A stretch of DNA of 45,891 nucleotides from CAYSAA01 sp964428905 (GCA_964428905.1 CAYSAA010000140.1:1-45891); one strand, 5' to 3'; counted from the stretch's first letter, positions 16,242 to 25,028 are shown. Numbers and translations are program-made. The notes: generated by a model not told the origin, from the sequence alone.

Positions 16242-17015
16242 ATGAATATACTTAATACTGATCATATTAGCATGCAGTTTGGTGGCTTGACTGCTGTTTC
16301 TGATTTTTGTGTTAAAGTTACTGAGGGAGAATTGGTAGGTTTGATTGGCCCTAACGGAGCGGGGAAGACAACTATTTTTAATATGGTAACAGGCACATAT
16401 AAACCAACCGGAGGTAACATTTATTTTTATGACCGCAAGGTCAATGGTATGGGCGTTGATCGAATCACCTCTTTGGGAATTGCCCGAACTTTTCAGAATA
16501 TCCGTTTATTTACGAATCTTTCGGTAATTGATAATGTCAAAGTGGGAGCTCATCTTCATATGGATTCATCAATATGGAAGGCAATTGTTCGATGGCCAAA
16601 TTATTTAAAAGAAGAAGATGAAATCCACGAACAAGCTTTGAGTTTGTTAAGAGAAGTTCATTTGGAAAAATTGCAAGCCTATTTTGCTGGTAACCTTCCT
16701 TATGGTGAACAGAGAAGATTAGAAATTGCCAGAGCACTTGCTACTCGTCCTAAATTATTATTACTAGATGAACCGGCTGCCGGAATGAATCCCATTGAGA
16801 GTAAAGATCTGATGAAATTTATTCTGGAAATACAAGATAAGTTTCATTTAACTATTCTGTTAATTGAACATGATATGAAAGTAGTTATGGGAATATGTAA
16901 AAGAATTTTAGTCTTGGATTACGGAAAAACTATTGCAGAGGGAAATCCAAGTGAAATCCAGCATAATCCCGAGGTAATCAAAGCCTATCTGGGGGTGGAA
17001 GCAAGTTATGCTTAA
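16242..17015 (+). CDS. livG: Branched-chain amino-acid ABC transporter ATPase LivG
   Basis: A 257-residue ABC ATPase. Walker A is GPNGAGKT (Lys42), signature YGEQRRLEIARAL, Walker B LLLLDEPAAGMNP and the switch histidine in LIEHDMKVV. The LivG-type inserted stretch and LFTNLSVIDNVKVGAH are present. I start it at ATG 16242 (MNILNTDHISMQFGG), which fits the family. AAGGAG lies directly against that ATG, an unusual zero spacing, while GGAGG is 15 bases upstream. ATGs at 16182 and 16212 in the same frame would add a lysine-rich tail overlapping livM. It works with LivF on the LivHM permease and overlaps livF by 8 bases. Confidence 0.93.
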   Translation: MNILNTDHISMQFGGLTAVSDFCVKVTEGELVGLIGPNGAGKTTIFNMVTGTYKPTGGNIYFYDRKVNGMGVDRITSLGIARTFQNIRLFTNLSVIDNVKVGAHLHMDSSIWKAIVRWPNYLKEEDEIHEQALSLLREVHLEKLQAYFAGNLPYGEQRRLEIARALATRPKLLLLDEPAAGMNPIESKDLMKFILEIQDKFHLTILLIEHDMKVVMGICKRILVLDYGKTIAEGNPSEIQHNPEVIKAYLGVEASYA

Positions 17016-17715
17016 AGTTAATGATTTAAATGTTTATTATGGTGGTATCCATGCTTTAAAGGGTATTTCGCTGGGAGTGCCTAAAGGTAAAATTGTTACC
17101 CTGATCGGTACTAACGGTGCAGGTAAAACCACTACCTTAAGAGCTATTTGTGGTTTAGTTAAAGCTAGAAAAGGACAGATCTATTTTTCTGATGAGAAAA
17201 TTACCAATAAAGCAACAGATGAAATTGTAAAAATGGGAATTGCTATGATCCCCGAGGGAAGAAATATTTTTCCCAACCTCACTGTACAGGAAAATTTAGA
17301 TATTGGCGCTTTCACGCGGGTTAATCAAGAAGAGATTAATAAGGATCAGAAATGGGTTTTTCAGTTGTTTCCTCGTTTGAAAGAAAGAGTGTGGCAAAAA
17401 GGTGGAACATTATCCGGGGGAGAGCAGCAGATGCTGGCAGTTGCTCGAGGACTAATGTCTAGACCCCAATTGCTGATGCTAGACGAACCTTCCCTTGGTC
17501 TAGCCCCTATGTTGGTTAAAGAGATTTTTGAAATACTATTACAGATTCATCAAGAAGGTTTAACAATTCTTTTAATTGAGCAAAATGCTTTTGCTGCATT
17601 AAATATTGCTGATTATGCCTATGTTGTCGAAACAGGCAGGATTGTGCTGGAAGGTAAAGGCAAAGAATTACTCAAAAATGAACAGGTAAGAAAAGTTTAC
17701 CTTGGTGAGGATTAA
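17008..17715 (+). CDS. livF: Branched-chain amino-acid ABC transporter ATPase LivF
   Basis: A 235-residue ABC ATPase, second nucleotide-binding subunit of the Liv importer. Walker A is GTNGAGKT (Lys40), Q-loop region VKMGIAMIPEGRNIFPNLTVQENL (a LivF hallmark), signature LSGGEQQMLAVARGLM, Walker B LLMLDEPSLGLAP, and LLIEQNAFAALNIADYAYVVETG at the end. It overlaps livG by 8 bases and is the last gene of the operon, followed by a clear terminator about 55 bases downstream. Confidence 0.95.
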   Translation: MLKVNDLNVYYGGIHALKGISLGVPKGKIVTLIGTNGAGKTTTLRAICGLVKARKGQIYFSDEKITNKATDEIVKMGIAMIPEGRNIFPNLTVQENLDIGAFTRVNQEEINKDQKWVFQLFPRLKERVWQKGGTLSGGEQQMLAVARGLMSRPQLLMLDEPSLGLAPMLVKEIFEILLQIHQEGLTILLIEQNAFAALNIADYAYVVETGRIVLEGKGKELLKNEQVRKVYLGED

Positions 17716-17767
17716 TGGGTTTTTTATTAATTCTTTAAAAAATAATTAAAAGGTGAATTATTCCAAT

Positions 17768-17795
17768 AGGGGGCAGCAAGCCCCTTTTATTTTTG
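17768..17795 (+). terminator. Rho-independent terminator after livF
   Basis: GGGGC (17770-17774), a 5-base loop AGCAA, then GCCCC (17780-17784) directly followed by TTTTATTTTT. This is a short GC-rich stem plus U tract, ending the liv operon before the glycosyltransferase gene. Confidence 0.8.
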
Positions 17796-17818
17796 AGGAT
17801 TAGAGGTATTAAAGTCTA

Positions 17819-18544
17819 GTGACATTAGTAGGAAACATAAAAAAGGACAAATCTGTTATTGCTATTATACCAGCTTATAATGAAGATAGGAATATAAAAG
17901 AAATTATTGAAAAATCCAAAAATTATGTTCATAAAATTATAGTTGTTGATGATGGTTCCGAAGATAATACTTTACAAATTGCTAAAAGTACGGGTGTATT
18001 AACGATAGCTAATAAACAAAATAGAGGAAAAGCGAAAGCTTTAAAACAGGGTTTTGGTAAAGGATTAAAAGAGAATGGTTCAATATTTGTCATATTGGAT
18101 GGCGATGGTCAACATAATCCGGACAAAATTCCTCTGTTTTTAGAAAAGATTTATGAAGGATTTGATTTAGTTATTGGGGCAAGAAAATTTGATAAAGAAT
18201 TAATGCCCAGGTTGAGAATAATGGCTAATTGGGTTTCATCCTATTTAGTATCTTTCCTTTGTGGCATTAGGATTGAAGATAGTCAATCAGGTTATCGTGC
18301 TATAAAAAGATCATTGCTGGAAAACATTACTTTTAGCTCTAACCGATTTCAAATTGATACCGAGATGATTGTCAAGGCAGCCAAATGTGGTTTTAAAATT
18401 GGTTTTCTCCCTATCAAAACCATTTATCACCCCGAAGCTAAAAGCAAGGTTCATCAGATTATTGATCCTTTAAAATTTATCATTTTATTAATACAACTTG
18501 CTTTCTGGAAATGTCATCTTGGGAAATGCAGAACGAATCAATAA
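17819..18544 (+). CDS. Glycosyltransferase family 2 protein
   Basis: A 241-residue GT-A fold glycosyltransferase, similar to dolichol/undecaprenyl-phosphate mannosyl- or glucosyltransferases. Motifs: VIAIIPAYNEDRNI, IIVVDDGSEDNT (nucleotide-sugar site), the metal-binding DGDGQHNPDKIP, and a C-terminal region with ISxx-type hydrophobic pieces (MANWVSSYLVSFLCGI) and DSQSGYRAIKR, which is usual for polyprenyl-phosphate hexose synthases. The start is GTG at 17819 with an AGAGGT about 11 bases upstream. No start ATG is available before the conserved region. It lies after the liv terminator, alone between it and the SDR gene, so it may have its own promoter. The sugar and acceptor are unknown. Confidence 0.85.
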   Translation: MTLVGNIKKDKSVIAIIPAYNEDRNIKEIIEKSKNYVHKIIVVDDGSEDNTLQIAKSTGVLTIANKQNRGKAKALKQGFGKGLKENGSIFVILDGDGQHNPDKIPLFLEKIYEGFDLVIGARKFDKELMPRLRIMANWVSSYLVSFLCGIRIEDSQSGYRAIKRSLLENITFSSNRFQIDTEMIVKAAKCGFKIGFLPIKTIYHPEAKSKVHQIIDPLKFIILLIQLAFWKCHLGKCRTNQ

Positions 18545-18678
18545 AAACGATTTTATATGGTCGTGATTATCGGATTCATGGGGAGATTCATATAAAGTCT
18601 GAGACATAATAAACCTTACCGTTGATTAAATGTAGAAATAAGAATTAAAATTTGCAATGAATTGAGAGGGAGGATTCT

Positions 18679-19446
18679 ATGCCATCCAATATCTTTAGTT
18701 TAGAGGATAAAACAGCTTTGATAACTGGGTCCAGTAGAGGTTTAGGATTGGTTCTTGCGCGAGGATTAGGCAAGGCAGGTGCGAGATTAATTTTAAATGG
18801 AAAAGATGAGAATAGGCTTACTCAAACAGTAGAAAAATTTAGAAAAGAAGAATTTGATGTTTATGGATACCCCTTTGATATTACAAATAAGAAACAGATT
18901 AGTAAACAGATTTCCCGTATTGAAGATGAGATTGGTTCCATTGATATACTGGTTAACAATGCCGGGATACAGAGAAGAAAAGAATTGGAAGATTTTGAAG
19001 AGACTGTCTGGAGGGAAATCATTGATACAAACTTAACTGGGGCTTTTTTGGTCAGTCAACAAGTGGTAAAAGGCATGATTAAACAACAGTCAGGTAAAAT
19101 TATTAATATATGCTCCTTGCAGAGCGAATTAGGGAGAGAAGCAATTGCTCCTTATGCAGCAGCCAAAGGCGGCTTAAAGATGTTGACAAAAGCTATGACG
19201 GTAGAATGGGCAAAATATAATATCCAGGTCAATGGTATTGGTCCTGGCTATTTTATTACTGACATGACACGTTCTTTAAGTGAAAATAAAGAATTTGACC
19301 AGTGGCTTAAAAACAGAACACCTGCCCACCGATGGGGTAAGCCTGAAGAGCTTATTGGTTCAGTTGTTTTTTTGGCTTCTTCTGCTGCTGATTATATTAA
19401 TGGTCAAATAATCTATGTGGATGGAGGAATCTTAGCTGCAATTTAA
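18679..19446 (+). CDS. SDR-family oxidoreductase, gluconate 5-dehydrogenase-like
   Basis: A 255-residue classical short-chain dehydrogenase. The cofactor loop is TGSSRGLG (residues 16-23), NNAG at 93-96, and the catalytic Ser146, Tyr159 and Lys163 are present in the spacing Ser-x12-Tyr-x3-Lys. The C-terminus INGQIIYVDGG is typical. Segments such as NNAGIQRRKELEDFEETVWREIIDTNL resemble gluconate 5-dehydrogenase (5-keto-D-gluconate reductase) and 2-deoxy-D-gluconate 3-dehydrogenase, but SDR substrate cannot be fixed from sequence. A strong GGGAGG ribosome binding site precedes the ATG. An inverted repeat (TTTATATG 18552-18559, CATATAAA 18589-18596) lies in the 134-base upstream gap and may be regulatory. 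Confidence 0.87.
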   Translation: MPSNIFSLEDKTALITGSSRGLGLVLARGLGKAGARLILNGKDENRLTQTVEKFRKEEFDVYGYPFDITNKKQISKQISRIEDEIGSIDILVNNAGIQRRKELEDFEETVWREIIDTNLTGAFLVSQQVVKGMIKQQSGKIINICSLQSELGREAIAPYAAAKGGLKMLTKAMTVEWAKYNIQVNGIGPGYFITDMTRSLSENKEFDQWLKNRTPAHRWGKPEELIGSVVFLASSAADYINGQIIYVDGGILAAI

Positions 19447-19593
19447 AAATTGCTGGAATAGATTTATCTTATTTTATTATTCATCACAAGCTATTTATTT
19501 TTTTAAGGGGGTTTAAGATAATTCTAACAGATTCAAACCATTACATGATGCAAAATAAAAATGAGTATAGGTTGTTACGAAAGAGTATGCATA

Positions 19594-19851
19594 ATGGTAG
19601 TAGAAAATCAGAATAATAAAAGAAAAAAAGTAAAGATTCCTCACTGGGGGCATGGTTTTATAGGCTTTATAGGATTGTTGGGTTTCCAGGGTTTCTTGCA
19701 GAATAATCCCTTTACTCTGCTATTTTTTTCTTTCTTCGCATTTTTTGCCTATTTCAAATATTTAAGAAAGGAATTGGAATATCTGGGCTTGCTGGGATTT
19801 GTCGGATTATTTATTGCTGTTTTGGGAATTTTTGGACTCATCCCTGTTTGA
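19594..19851 (+). CDS. Small membrane protein, possibly DUF3796-like
   Basis: An 85-residue protein from ATG 19594 (an ATG at 19561 would add 11 residues; neither has a strong binding site, GAAAGAG precedes the one chosen). After a basic N-terminus (NNKRKKVKIPHWGHG) come Gly/Phe/Leu-rich segments: GFIGFIGLLGFQGFL, TLLFFSFFAFFAYFKYL, then YLGLLGFVGLFIAVLGIFGLIPV. The repeated 'GFxGFxGLLGF' pattern recalls DUF3796-type small membrane proteins. Function unknown. It lies 28-37 bases before the MFS transporter, so they may share a transcript. Confidence 0.6.
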   Translation: MVVENQNNKRKKVKIPHWGHGFIGFIGLLGFQGFLQNNPFTLLFFSFFAFFAYFKYLRKELEYLGLLGFVGLFIAVLGIFGLIPV

Positions 19852-19888
19852 TTAATTATAAAAAAGTGATTCTTAAAAATTGAAAATA

Positions 19889-21166
19889 ATGCAGAAAAAC
19901 TCCTCCTTAAAAATGATAAAAGACCTGTTGTCGATTTACTATGGCTTTCCAAAAGTAGTTTATTTTATATTTGTCGCTCGATTTATTAATGCCATGGGAT
20001 TTTTTGTTTTTCCTTTTTTGACTCTTTTTCTAACCCGCAATCTATCCCTTGGTGCAGACAAAGTAGGAATTTATCTGATGCTGGTAGAGATAGGCAGAAT
20101 TAGTGGGGCATTGTTAGGCGGTAAAATAACAGACTACCTGGGACGTAAGTTAGTCTTAATGACCTGTCAAATTGGTACAGCTATTTTTTTATTTCCTTGT
20201 ACTTTACTGGAGGAATCAGTCTTAATACCACAATTATTGATTTTTGCTGCATTTTTTAATGGTGCAGTACATCCAGCAATAGATGCCATCCTGGTAGACG
20301 TTAGTCATCCTGATAATCGCCAGGAAATATTCTCCTTTATTTATCTGGGATTAAACCTGGGATTCGGGATTGGTTCCCTTATTGCTGGATTCTTGTATAC
20401 TAATTACATGCAGTTATTATTTCTGGGGAACGTTCTGGCTATTTTAATTGTATCGGTTATTATCGGTCTATATGTTCCTGAAACGATGCCGGAAATTATG
20501 CCTATCTCAACAGTAAAGCATGTTCGTGAAGGACCGGGAGCTGATATAGTTAATATTAAAAAATCAGAAAAGATGGTTTCTGCATTGCTGAAACAACCAA
20601 TTATGGTCTATTTTTTTCTGGTCAGTATCCTTTTCTTTCTGGTGCATAGTCAGTTCTTTTTTAGCTTGCCACTTCAGATTGATGCCATATTTCTGGAGCA
20701 GGGTCCAAAATTTTTTGGAGTAGTTATGAGTTTTAATTGTTTTATTGTGGTCTTCATGACTATACCGGTAACCTGGTTATCTCGACAGAATAGACCCATT
20801 ATCAATGTTTTTTGGTCTGGTTTGCTCTTTGCAGTTGGATTCGGTATGTTGAGTTGGATTAGTTATTTAGGGTGGATCCTTTTTTCCACTTTTATATGGA
20901 CTATAGGAGAGATTCTTCTCCGTATCAATGCAGGTGTCTATATTGCCAATCATAGCCCTGCAACATTAAGAGGGCGTTTTAATTCCCTGGTTACGGTCAG
21001 TGGAAGCATCAGTCGTATTATTGGTCCACCCTTATTGGGTTTGGTCATTTCAGCTTGTGGCATCCGAAAGGTATGGATGGTCATTTTTATTGTATCTATT
21101 TTAGCATCTTTGTTAATGTATTTTATTCACCAATATGAAAAAAATTATTTTCAACATAAAAACTAA
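19889..21166 (+). CDS. MFS family transporter
   Basis: About 425 residues with twelve hydrophobic segments in two halves joined by a central cytoplasmic loop (MPISTVKHVREGPGADIVNIKKSEKM). The MFS motif A is visible as GGKITDYLGRKLVLM after the second helix. Segments such as PFLTLFLTRNLSLGADKVGIYLMLVE and DAILVDVSHPDNRQEIFSF resemble drug/multidrug efflux permeases (YfmO/MdtH type). A start at TTG 19880, ATG 19889 or ATG 19913 is possible; none has a clear ribosome binding site. I chose 19889. Substrate unknown. No adjacent regulator of the TetR or MarR type is seen. Confidence 0.88.
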   Translation: MQKNSSLKMIKDLLSIYYGFPKVVYFIFVARFINAMGFFVFPFLTLFLTRNLSLGADKVGIYLMLVEIGRISGALLGGKITDYLGRKLVLMTCQIGTAIFLFPCTLLEESVLIPQLLIFAAFFNGAVHPAIDAILVDVSHPDNRQEIFSFIYLGLNLGFGIGSLIAGFLYTNYMQLLFLGNVLAILIVSVIIGLYVPETMPEIMPISTVKHVREGPGADIVNIKKSEKMVSALLKQPIMVYFFLVSILFFLVHSQFFFSLPLQIDAIFLEQGPKFFGVVMSFNCFIVVFMTIPVTWLSRQNRPIINVFWSGLLFAVGFGMLSWISYLGWILFSTFIWTIGEILLRINAGVYIANHSPATLRGRFNSLVTVSGSISRIIGPPLLGLVISACGIRKVWMVIFIVSILASLLMYFIHQYEKNYFQHKN

Positions 21167-21550
21167 AATTCATAGTATCGTTGAATTAGGCAATGTGTTG
21201 ACATTAGGAGTAATGATTCTATTAACTGGATATTTCTAAGCAATACACTTGCCTGCTTTGGACTTCAGGTAAAAAATGATCATATGGCTTATCTTAATTT
21301 TTTTTATGGTAAAACTAAAGAATATAAGGGTTTTTACCAAATACATGATGATTTTAGATTATGGGGAAGAATAAATCAAGATCGGGTTAAATTGACTGGA
21401 CGTCAATATCATTATAGAATAATAAAAATTTTTTCATTTTGTATTGCATTTAATAGTATTTTAGCACAATTGATGATAGTAAGTACTATTCTGACTTGAA
21501 TGCTATTTTTAAAAAAGTTTAAAGCAGGAAAGGAGTAAGTAATATAAAAT
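21167..21550. other. Gene-poor stretch before the acyltransferase gene
   Basis: About 380 bases. A good promoter match occurs at 21198-21225. A 71-residue frame (21284-21499, MAYLNFFYGKTKEYKG start) is open but has no ribosome binding site, and I do not recognise its product; its frame stays open upstream with protein-like content for about 20 codons, so it could be the remains of a decayed gene. AAAGGAG occurs at 21528-21534, 16 bases before the next ATG, which is far. No RNA gene was recognised. Confidence 0.45.
21198..21225 (+). promoter_or_regulatory. Candidate promoter for the acyltransferase gene
   Basis: TTGACA (21198-21203), 16-base spacer, TATTAA (21220-21225). The -35 is perfect and the -10 matches four of six positions. 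It lies about 325 bases upstream of the acyltransferase start, inside otherwise gene-free DNA. Confidence 0.4.
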
Positions 21551-22765
21551 ATGTATTACTATAAAGAGGTTAAAAAGCCCAATCGTCTTTTCGGAAAAGC
21601 TTTATTGTTTCTATGCAGAAAGTATTTGCACCATAAAGTTGATATATATGTAGAAGAAAATGATACCAAAAAGTTAAAACCACCTTATCTAATACTGGGA
21701 AATCATGTAACTTATTGGGACCCATTTTTAGTTAATATGTTCATTGATGAGCCGATGTGCTATATTGCTGCTGCTGTCTATTTCAGGAATCCAATATTAC
21801 GTTTTTTTCTTAATTCCGCCGGTTCTATTCCTAAAAAGAAATTTATGACTCATTATTCTCCTATCAAAAGGCTTATTCAAGCCAAAGAGAACGGAAGAAT
21901 ATTAGGTATTTTTCCAGAAGGTGAGAGAAAATGGGATGGGACTACAGATGAAATGACTTTTCAATCTACAGCAAAATTAATTAAAAAATTAGATATTCCC
22001 GTTGTCACAGTCAAAATAAAGGGAGGATACCTGGCTTACCCTCGCTGGGCCAGGTTGTCCAGAAGAGGTAAGGTAAATTTAGATTATAAATTATCTCTTA
22101 CCAGGGAAGATAGTCAAAACTTATCTATTGAACAAATAGAAGACAGAATCAGAGAGCACTTATCTCATGATGATTTTGCCTACCAAAAAAAGAATCGCAA
22201 TCAATATGTTGGTAAAAATTTAGCAGAAAATTTAGAACATCTTTTATTTCTTTGTCCCCATTGTCATTCATTTAATACTCTCAGTTCCCAAGGGAATATA
22301 TTGCTTTGTAATAAATGCAATTATGGCGTTGTGTATAATCAATTTGCTTTTCTGGAGAGTTTGCAGGAAAAATTATATTTTGATAATCTCAGAGATTGGA
22401 ATCGTTGGCAGAATCGTTATCTGAAAGAGTTTATTTTTGAAAAATTTAAAAAACAGAACAATGATCTTATTTTGAAGGACAAAGCTGTTGATATATTAGA
22501 AGGTAGTTTTCATAAACCTTTTACCTATATTGGAAATGGGGATCTTTGCTTAGGTCAGAAAGGATTGTTTTTTTATATTCTTAACGGAGAAAAGTACGAA
22601 TTTGAATTGAGAAAGATTACCGGGCTTAACGTTCAATTTCAAGCAGTGCTGGAATTTAACTATCAAGAGAATATCTATCGGTTTCAATTCCAAAACCAGC
22701 ATATCTCTGCCTATAAATGGGTACAAGCAGTTCATTGTGCTCGAGAAGAGGTATCAGTAATTTGA
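21551..22765 (+). CDS. PlsC-like acyltransferase with zinc ribbon and extra C-terminal domain
   Basis: A 404-residue protein. Residues ~1-215 are a 1-acyl-glycerol-3-phosphate acyltransferase domain: catalytic GNHVTYWDP (His52, Asp57), substrate motif FPEGERKWDG (from residue 121) and VPVVTV-like IPVVTVKIKGGY. Then comes a Cys4 zinc ribbon, CPHC (residue 235 on) and CNKC about 15 residues later, and a C-terminal ~120-residue region, predominantly beta-like (YIGNGDLCLGQKGLFFYILNGEKYEFELRKI), possibly PH/GRAM-like. The first domain would acylate lysophosphatidic acid or a similar lipid at the membrane. The added ribbon and tail are unusual for PlsC. It is the first gene after a 384-base gap. 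Confidence 0.87.
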   Translation: MYYYKEVKKPNRLFGKALLFLCRKYLHHKVDIYVEENDTKKLKPPYLILGNHVTYWDPFLVNMFIDEPMCYIAAAVYFRNPILRFFLNSAGSIPKKKFMTHYSPIKRLIQAKENGRILGIFPEGERKWDGTTDEMTFQSTAKLIKKLDIPVVTVKIKGGYLAYPRWARLSRRGKVNLDYKLSLTREDSQNLSIEQIEDRIREHLSHDDFAYQKKNRNQYVGKNLAENLEHLLFLCPHCHSFNTLSSQGNILLCNKCNYGVVYNQFAFLESLQEKLYFDNLRDWNRWQNRYLKEFIFEKFKKQNNDLILKDKAVDILEGSFHKPFTYIGNGDLCLGQKGLFFYILNGEKYEFELRKITGLNVQFQAVLEFNYQENIYRFQFQNQHISAYKWVQAVHCAREEVSVI

Positions 22766-22928
22766 GCTAATATTCTAAAGGTTGCCGATCATTGATTTAG
22801 TAGATAGATTGATATTTACCAATTTTTGCACTTTAATCATTCTTCCCTTAGGTATCTTTCGGGTTTGGCAGTATTATTAGAACAAATTTTCGCACTAAAA
22901 CATTTAGCTCACCTTTTAAAGATATAAA

Positions 22929-24026
22929 ATGATGAAAAAATGGGTGAATTATAATATCACAATAAAAAATTTAATTATCCTCTTTCTGATTGTTGGTATT
23001 GGGTTTGTTGCGGTAGAGCATACCAAACAGAAAATCCCTACTTCTTATTACCAGCTACAAATTGAGGGAGCAAAAACAATGTTAGAATCATTGCAGGTTA
23101 TTCGGGAAGGAAGAGAAGCAAAAGGCATTCCTATTGATGAAAAATCAGATCCCAACAAAACCGGCATAATAGGAGAAGAATATACATGTTTAACTACAAC
23201 GCTTGGCAATCTTAGTGCCAAACGAACTTCAGCTAACCCTGATTTTGCTGCTTTGGTAGTAAAATATTTTAAACAGGCTGGTTTGGAAGCCGGTGATATT
23301 ATAGCAATTGGTTCCAGTGGGTCATTTCCTGGTTTGAATATAGCAACACTATCCGCATGTAAGGCAATGAAAATCAAACCTCTTTTGATTTATTCCATTG
23401 GTGCATCTGAATATGGTGCTACCATTCCCGATTTTACCTTTATTGATATGCTGAAAATTTTAAATCAGAAGGATATTATGCCTTATCAGTTACTGGCTGT
23501 TTCCATGGGTGGAAACAATGATCAAGCTGAAGCAATGTTATATCCTGATTCTCAGGAAGTGATTCGGAATATTGCTCAACGTTCAAACACTTTTTTGATA
23601 GATACAGACAGTTTGGTTAATAATATTCAAAGAAGAATGGCACTGTATCAAGAAGCAGCCGGGGAAGGTAGTCAAATTAAATTATTTGTCAATATTGGCG
23701 GTGCCTCTGCCAATTATGGTAATACCACTGCATCCATCACCTATCCCAATGGTTTGATCATGAATGGTCCTGAAATTCCTGATCATCCGGAGAGGGGTTT
23801 AATTTTTGAATACCAGAAATTAGGATTGCCGGTTATCCACCTGTTAAATGTGCGTGATTTAGCTCTAAAAAACGGTATTTCCATCGACCCGATTCCTTTG
23901 CCGGAGATAGGTCAATCGAGAGTTTATTTTGAATTACAATATCAAAAATGGATTATTGTTTTGACAATTCTTATTGGTATGATCGTTCTGGTTTTATCAA
24001 GAAAGTATAATTCGAAAGGAGTATAA
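22929..24026 (+). CDS. Poly-gamma-glutamate system protein, PgsW-like
   Basis: A 365-residue membrane-associated protein with an N-terminal segment (NLIILFLIVGIGFVAV, ~14-29) and a second one near the C-terminus (WIIVLTILIGMIVLVLS). In between is a soluble part with TTTLGNLSAKRTSANPDFAAL, GDIIAIGSSGSFPGLNIATLSA and NIGGASANYGN. This matches my memory of the family annotated as poly-gamma-glutamate system protein (PgsW), normally encoded with PgsB/PgsC ligase genes. No PgsB or PgsC is visible here, so it is an orphan in this window. A short membrane ORF and a decayed region follow with an overlapping start. The biochemical role of the family is unknown. Confidence 0.75.
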   Translation: MMKKWVNYNITIKNLIILFLIVGIGFVAVEHTKQKIPTSYYQLQIEGAKTMLESLQVIREGREAKGIPIDEKSDPNKTGIIGEEYTCLTTTLGNLSAKRTSANPDFAALVVKYFKQAGLEAGDIIAIGSSGSFPGLNIATLSACKAMKIKPLLIYSIGASEYGATIPDFTFIDMLKILNQKDIMPYQLLAVSMGGNNDQAEAMLYPDSQEVIRNIAQRSNTFLIDTDSLVNNIQRRMALYQEAAGEGSQIKLFVNIGGASANYGNTTASITYPNGLIMNGPEIPDHPERGLIFEYQKLGLPVIHLLNVRDLALKNGISIDPIPLPEIGQSRVYFELQYQKWIIVLTILIGMIVLVLSRKYNSKGV

Positions 24027-24163
24027 TGCATGTAGTTTTTTACCTTACTGGGGTATTACTAGTATTATCCTTTTCATTTGTTTCTATCATATATTTATTT
24101 TTCCCCAGGAAAATATGGTTAAATATCTTAATAATGGTAATGGTATTATTACTACTGTTTTAG
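24026..24163 (+). CDS. Possible 45-residue membrane peptide coupled to the PgsW-like gene
   Basis: ATG at 24026 overlaps the stop of the preceding gene by one base, with AAAGGAG (24015-24021) 4 bases before it. The product begins MHVVFYLTGVLLVLSFSF and is almost entirely hydrophobic (two helices joined at FPRKIW), ending at TAG 24161-24163. It may be an intact small membrane protein or the first part of a longer gene that has decayed, since protein-like sequence continues after the stop in another frame. Confidence 0.4.
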   Translation: MHVVFYLTGVLLVLSFSFVSIIYLFFPRKIWLNILIMVMVLLLLF

Positions 24164-24362
24164 CAGACCTGGTGGGATCAATTACCATTATGCCGGGATT
24201 TTAAAAAATAGTGATGTAGTGTATATGGTTATTGCTGCATCTACTACAATTTAAATGATGGTTGGTGTGCTTACCTTATTAGACCACAAGCCTACTAAGC
24301 GATAAATCATTTGATTTTTTTAGATATTACCATTAGAATAGTTACAATAAAATAGTCTGAAA
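24164..24362 (+). pseudogene. Decayed membrane-protein remnant
   Basis: About 200 bases without an intact gene. One frame reads PGGINYHYAGILKNSDVV then YMVIAASTTI, a TAA stop, then MMVGVLTLLDHKPTKR and a stop at about 24303. The character (hydrophobic, then a basic tail) suggests the C-terminal end of a membrane protein that lost its frame and gained a stop. It cannot be assigned with confidence; a lost PgsC-like partner is possible but unproven. The remaining bases up to 24362 are AT-rich with nothing recognisable. Confidence 0.3.
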
Positions 24363-25028
24363 ATGATGGAACGGAGAATGAAAGAAAATAATTCAGCTAG
24401 GACAATTATTATCTTAGTTCGACATGGAGAATGTCGGGGGAATCGGGAAGGTTTGTTTCGTGGTAGAAGTGATTTTCCTTTAAATGAGGTTGGTCTTTCT
24501 CAGGCTATAGAATTGGCAAAAGAGGTGAAATTGTTTCAACCAATAAGGATATTTACCAGTCCTTTGTCCCGTGCCAGGCAGACTGCTGAAGCAATTAGTC
24601 GGGAATGCAATATTGAAATAGAAGAACGATTTGGAATGAATAACATTGAGCTGGGTCCCTGGGAAGGAAAGTTCAAAGAGTTTATTGCCCAAAAATATCC
24701 GGAACAATGGCAGGTATGGTTGAATGAGCCAGAAAAATTAACGGTCTCTGGAATGGAATCATTAGATCAGGTACAAAAGAGGGCAAAGAAAGATTTAGAT
24801 GACCTAATAAAGCAGTATTTCGGTAAAACGATTGTTATTATTTCCCATCGGGCTGTTTTGAAACCGTTAATAGCCGCTTGTTTGGGTATTAATAAGCCTT
24901 ATTTCTGGCGTATACATCTAGATACTGCTTCTTACAGTATACTTCATTTTGAAAAAAAACAGGGTTTTATTTTGGTTCAATTAAACCAGAATAAGCATCT
25001 GAATGAATTTATATCTGAGTGGCAGTAG
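24363..25028 (+). CDS. Histidine phosphatase family protein
   Basis: A 221-residue phosphoglycerate-mutase-like phosphatase. The catalytic motif LVRHGE (Arg20, His21) is near the N-terminus, followed by GRSDFPLNEVGLSQA, the second Arg in SPLSRARQTAEAI, and the second active-site His in IISHRAVLKPL. Such proteins dephosphorylate small phosphates, for example alpha-ribazole 5'-phosphate (CobC) or phosphoglycerate-like compounds, and the substrate is not fixed by sequence. It starts at ATG 24363, with alternatives at 24366 and 24378. The two-gene symporter unit starts 47 bases downstream on the same strand. Confidence 0.87.
   Translation: MMERRMKENNSARTIIILVRHGECRGNREGLFRGRSDFPLNEVGLSQAIELAKEVKLFQPIRIFTSPLSRARQTAEAISRECNIEIEERFGMNNIELGPWEGKFKEFIAQKYPEQWQVWLNEPEKLTVSGMESLDQVQKRAKKDLDDLIKQYFGKTIVIISHRAVLKPLIAACLGINKPYFWRIHLDTASYSILHFEKKQGFILVQLNQNKHLNEFISEWQ

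Noticed and set aside
21135..21239. 34-codon hydrophobic frame overlapping the end of the MFS gene
   Set aside because: No ribosome binding site, overlaps a real gene, and short hydrophobic frames arise easily in AT-rich DNA.
21284..21499. 71-codon frame MAYLNFFYGKTKEYKG... before the acyltransferase gene
   Set aside because: No ribosome binding site and no recognisable family; mentioned only as a possible decayed remnant.
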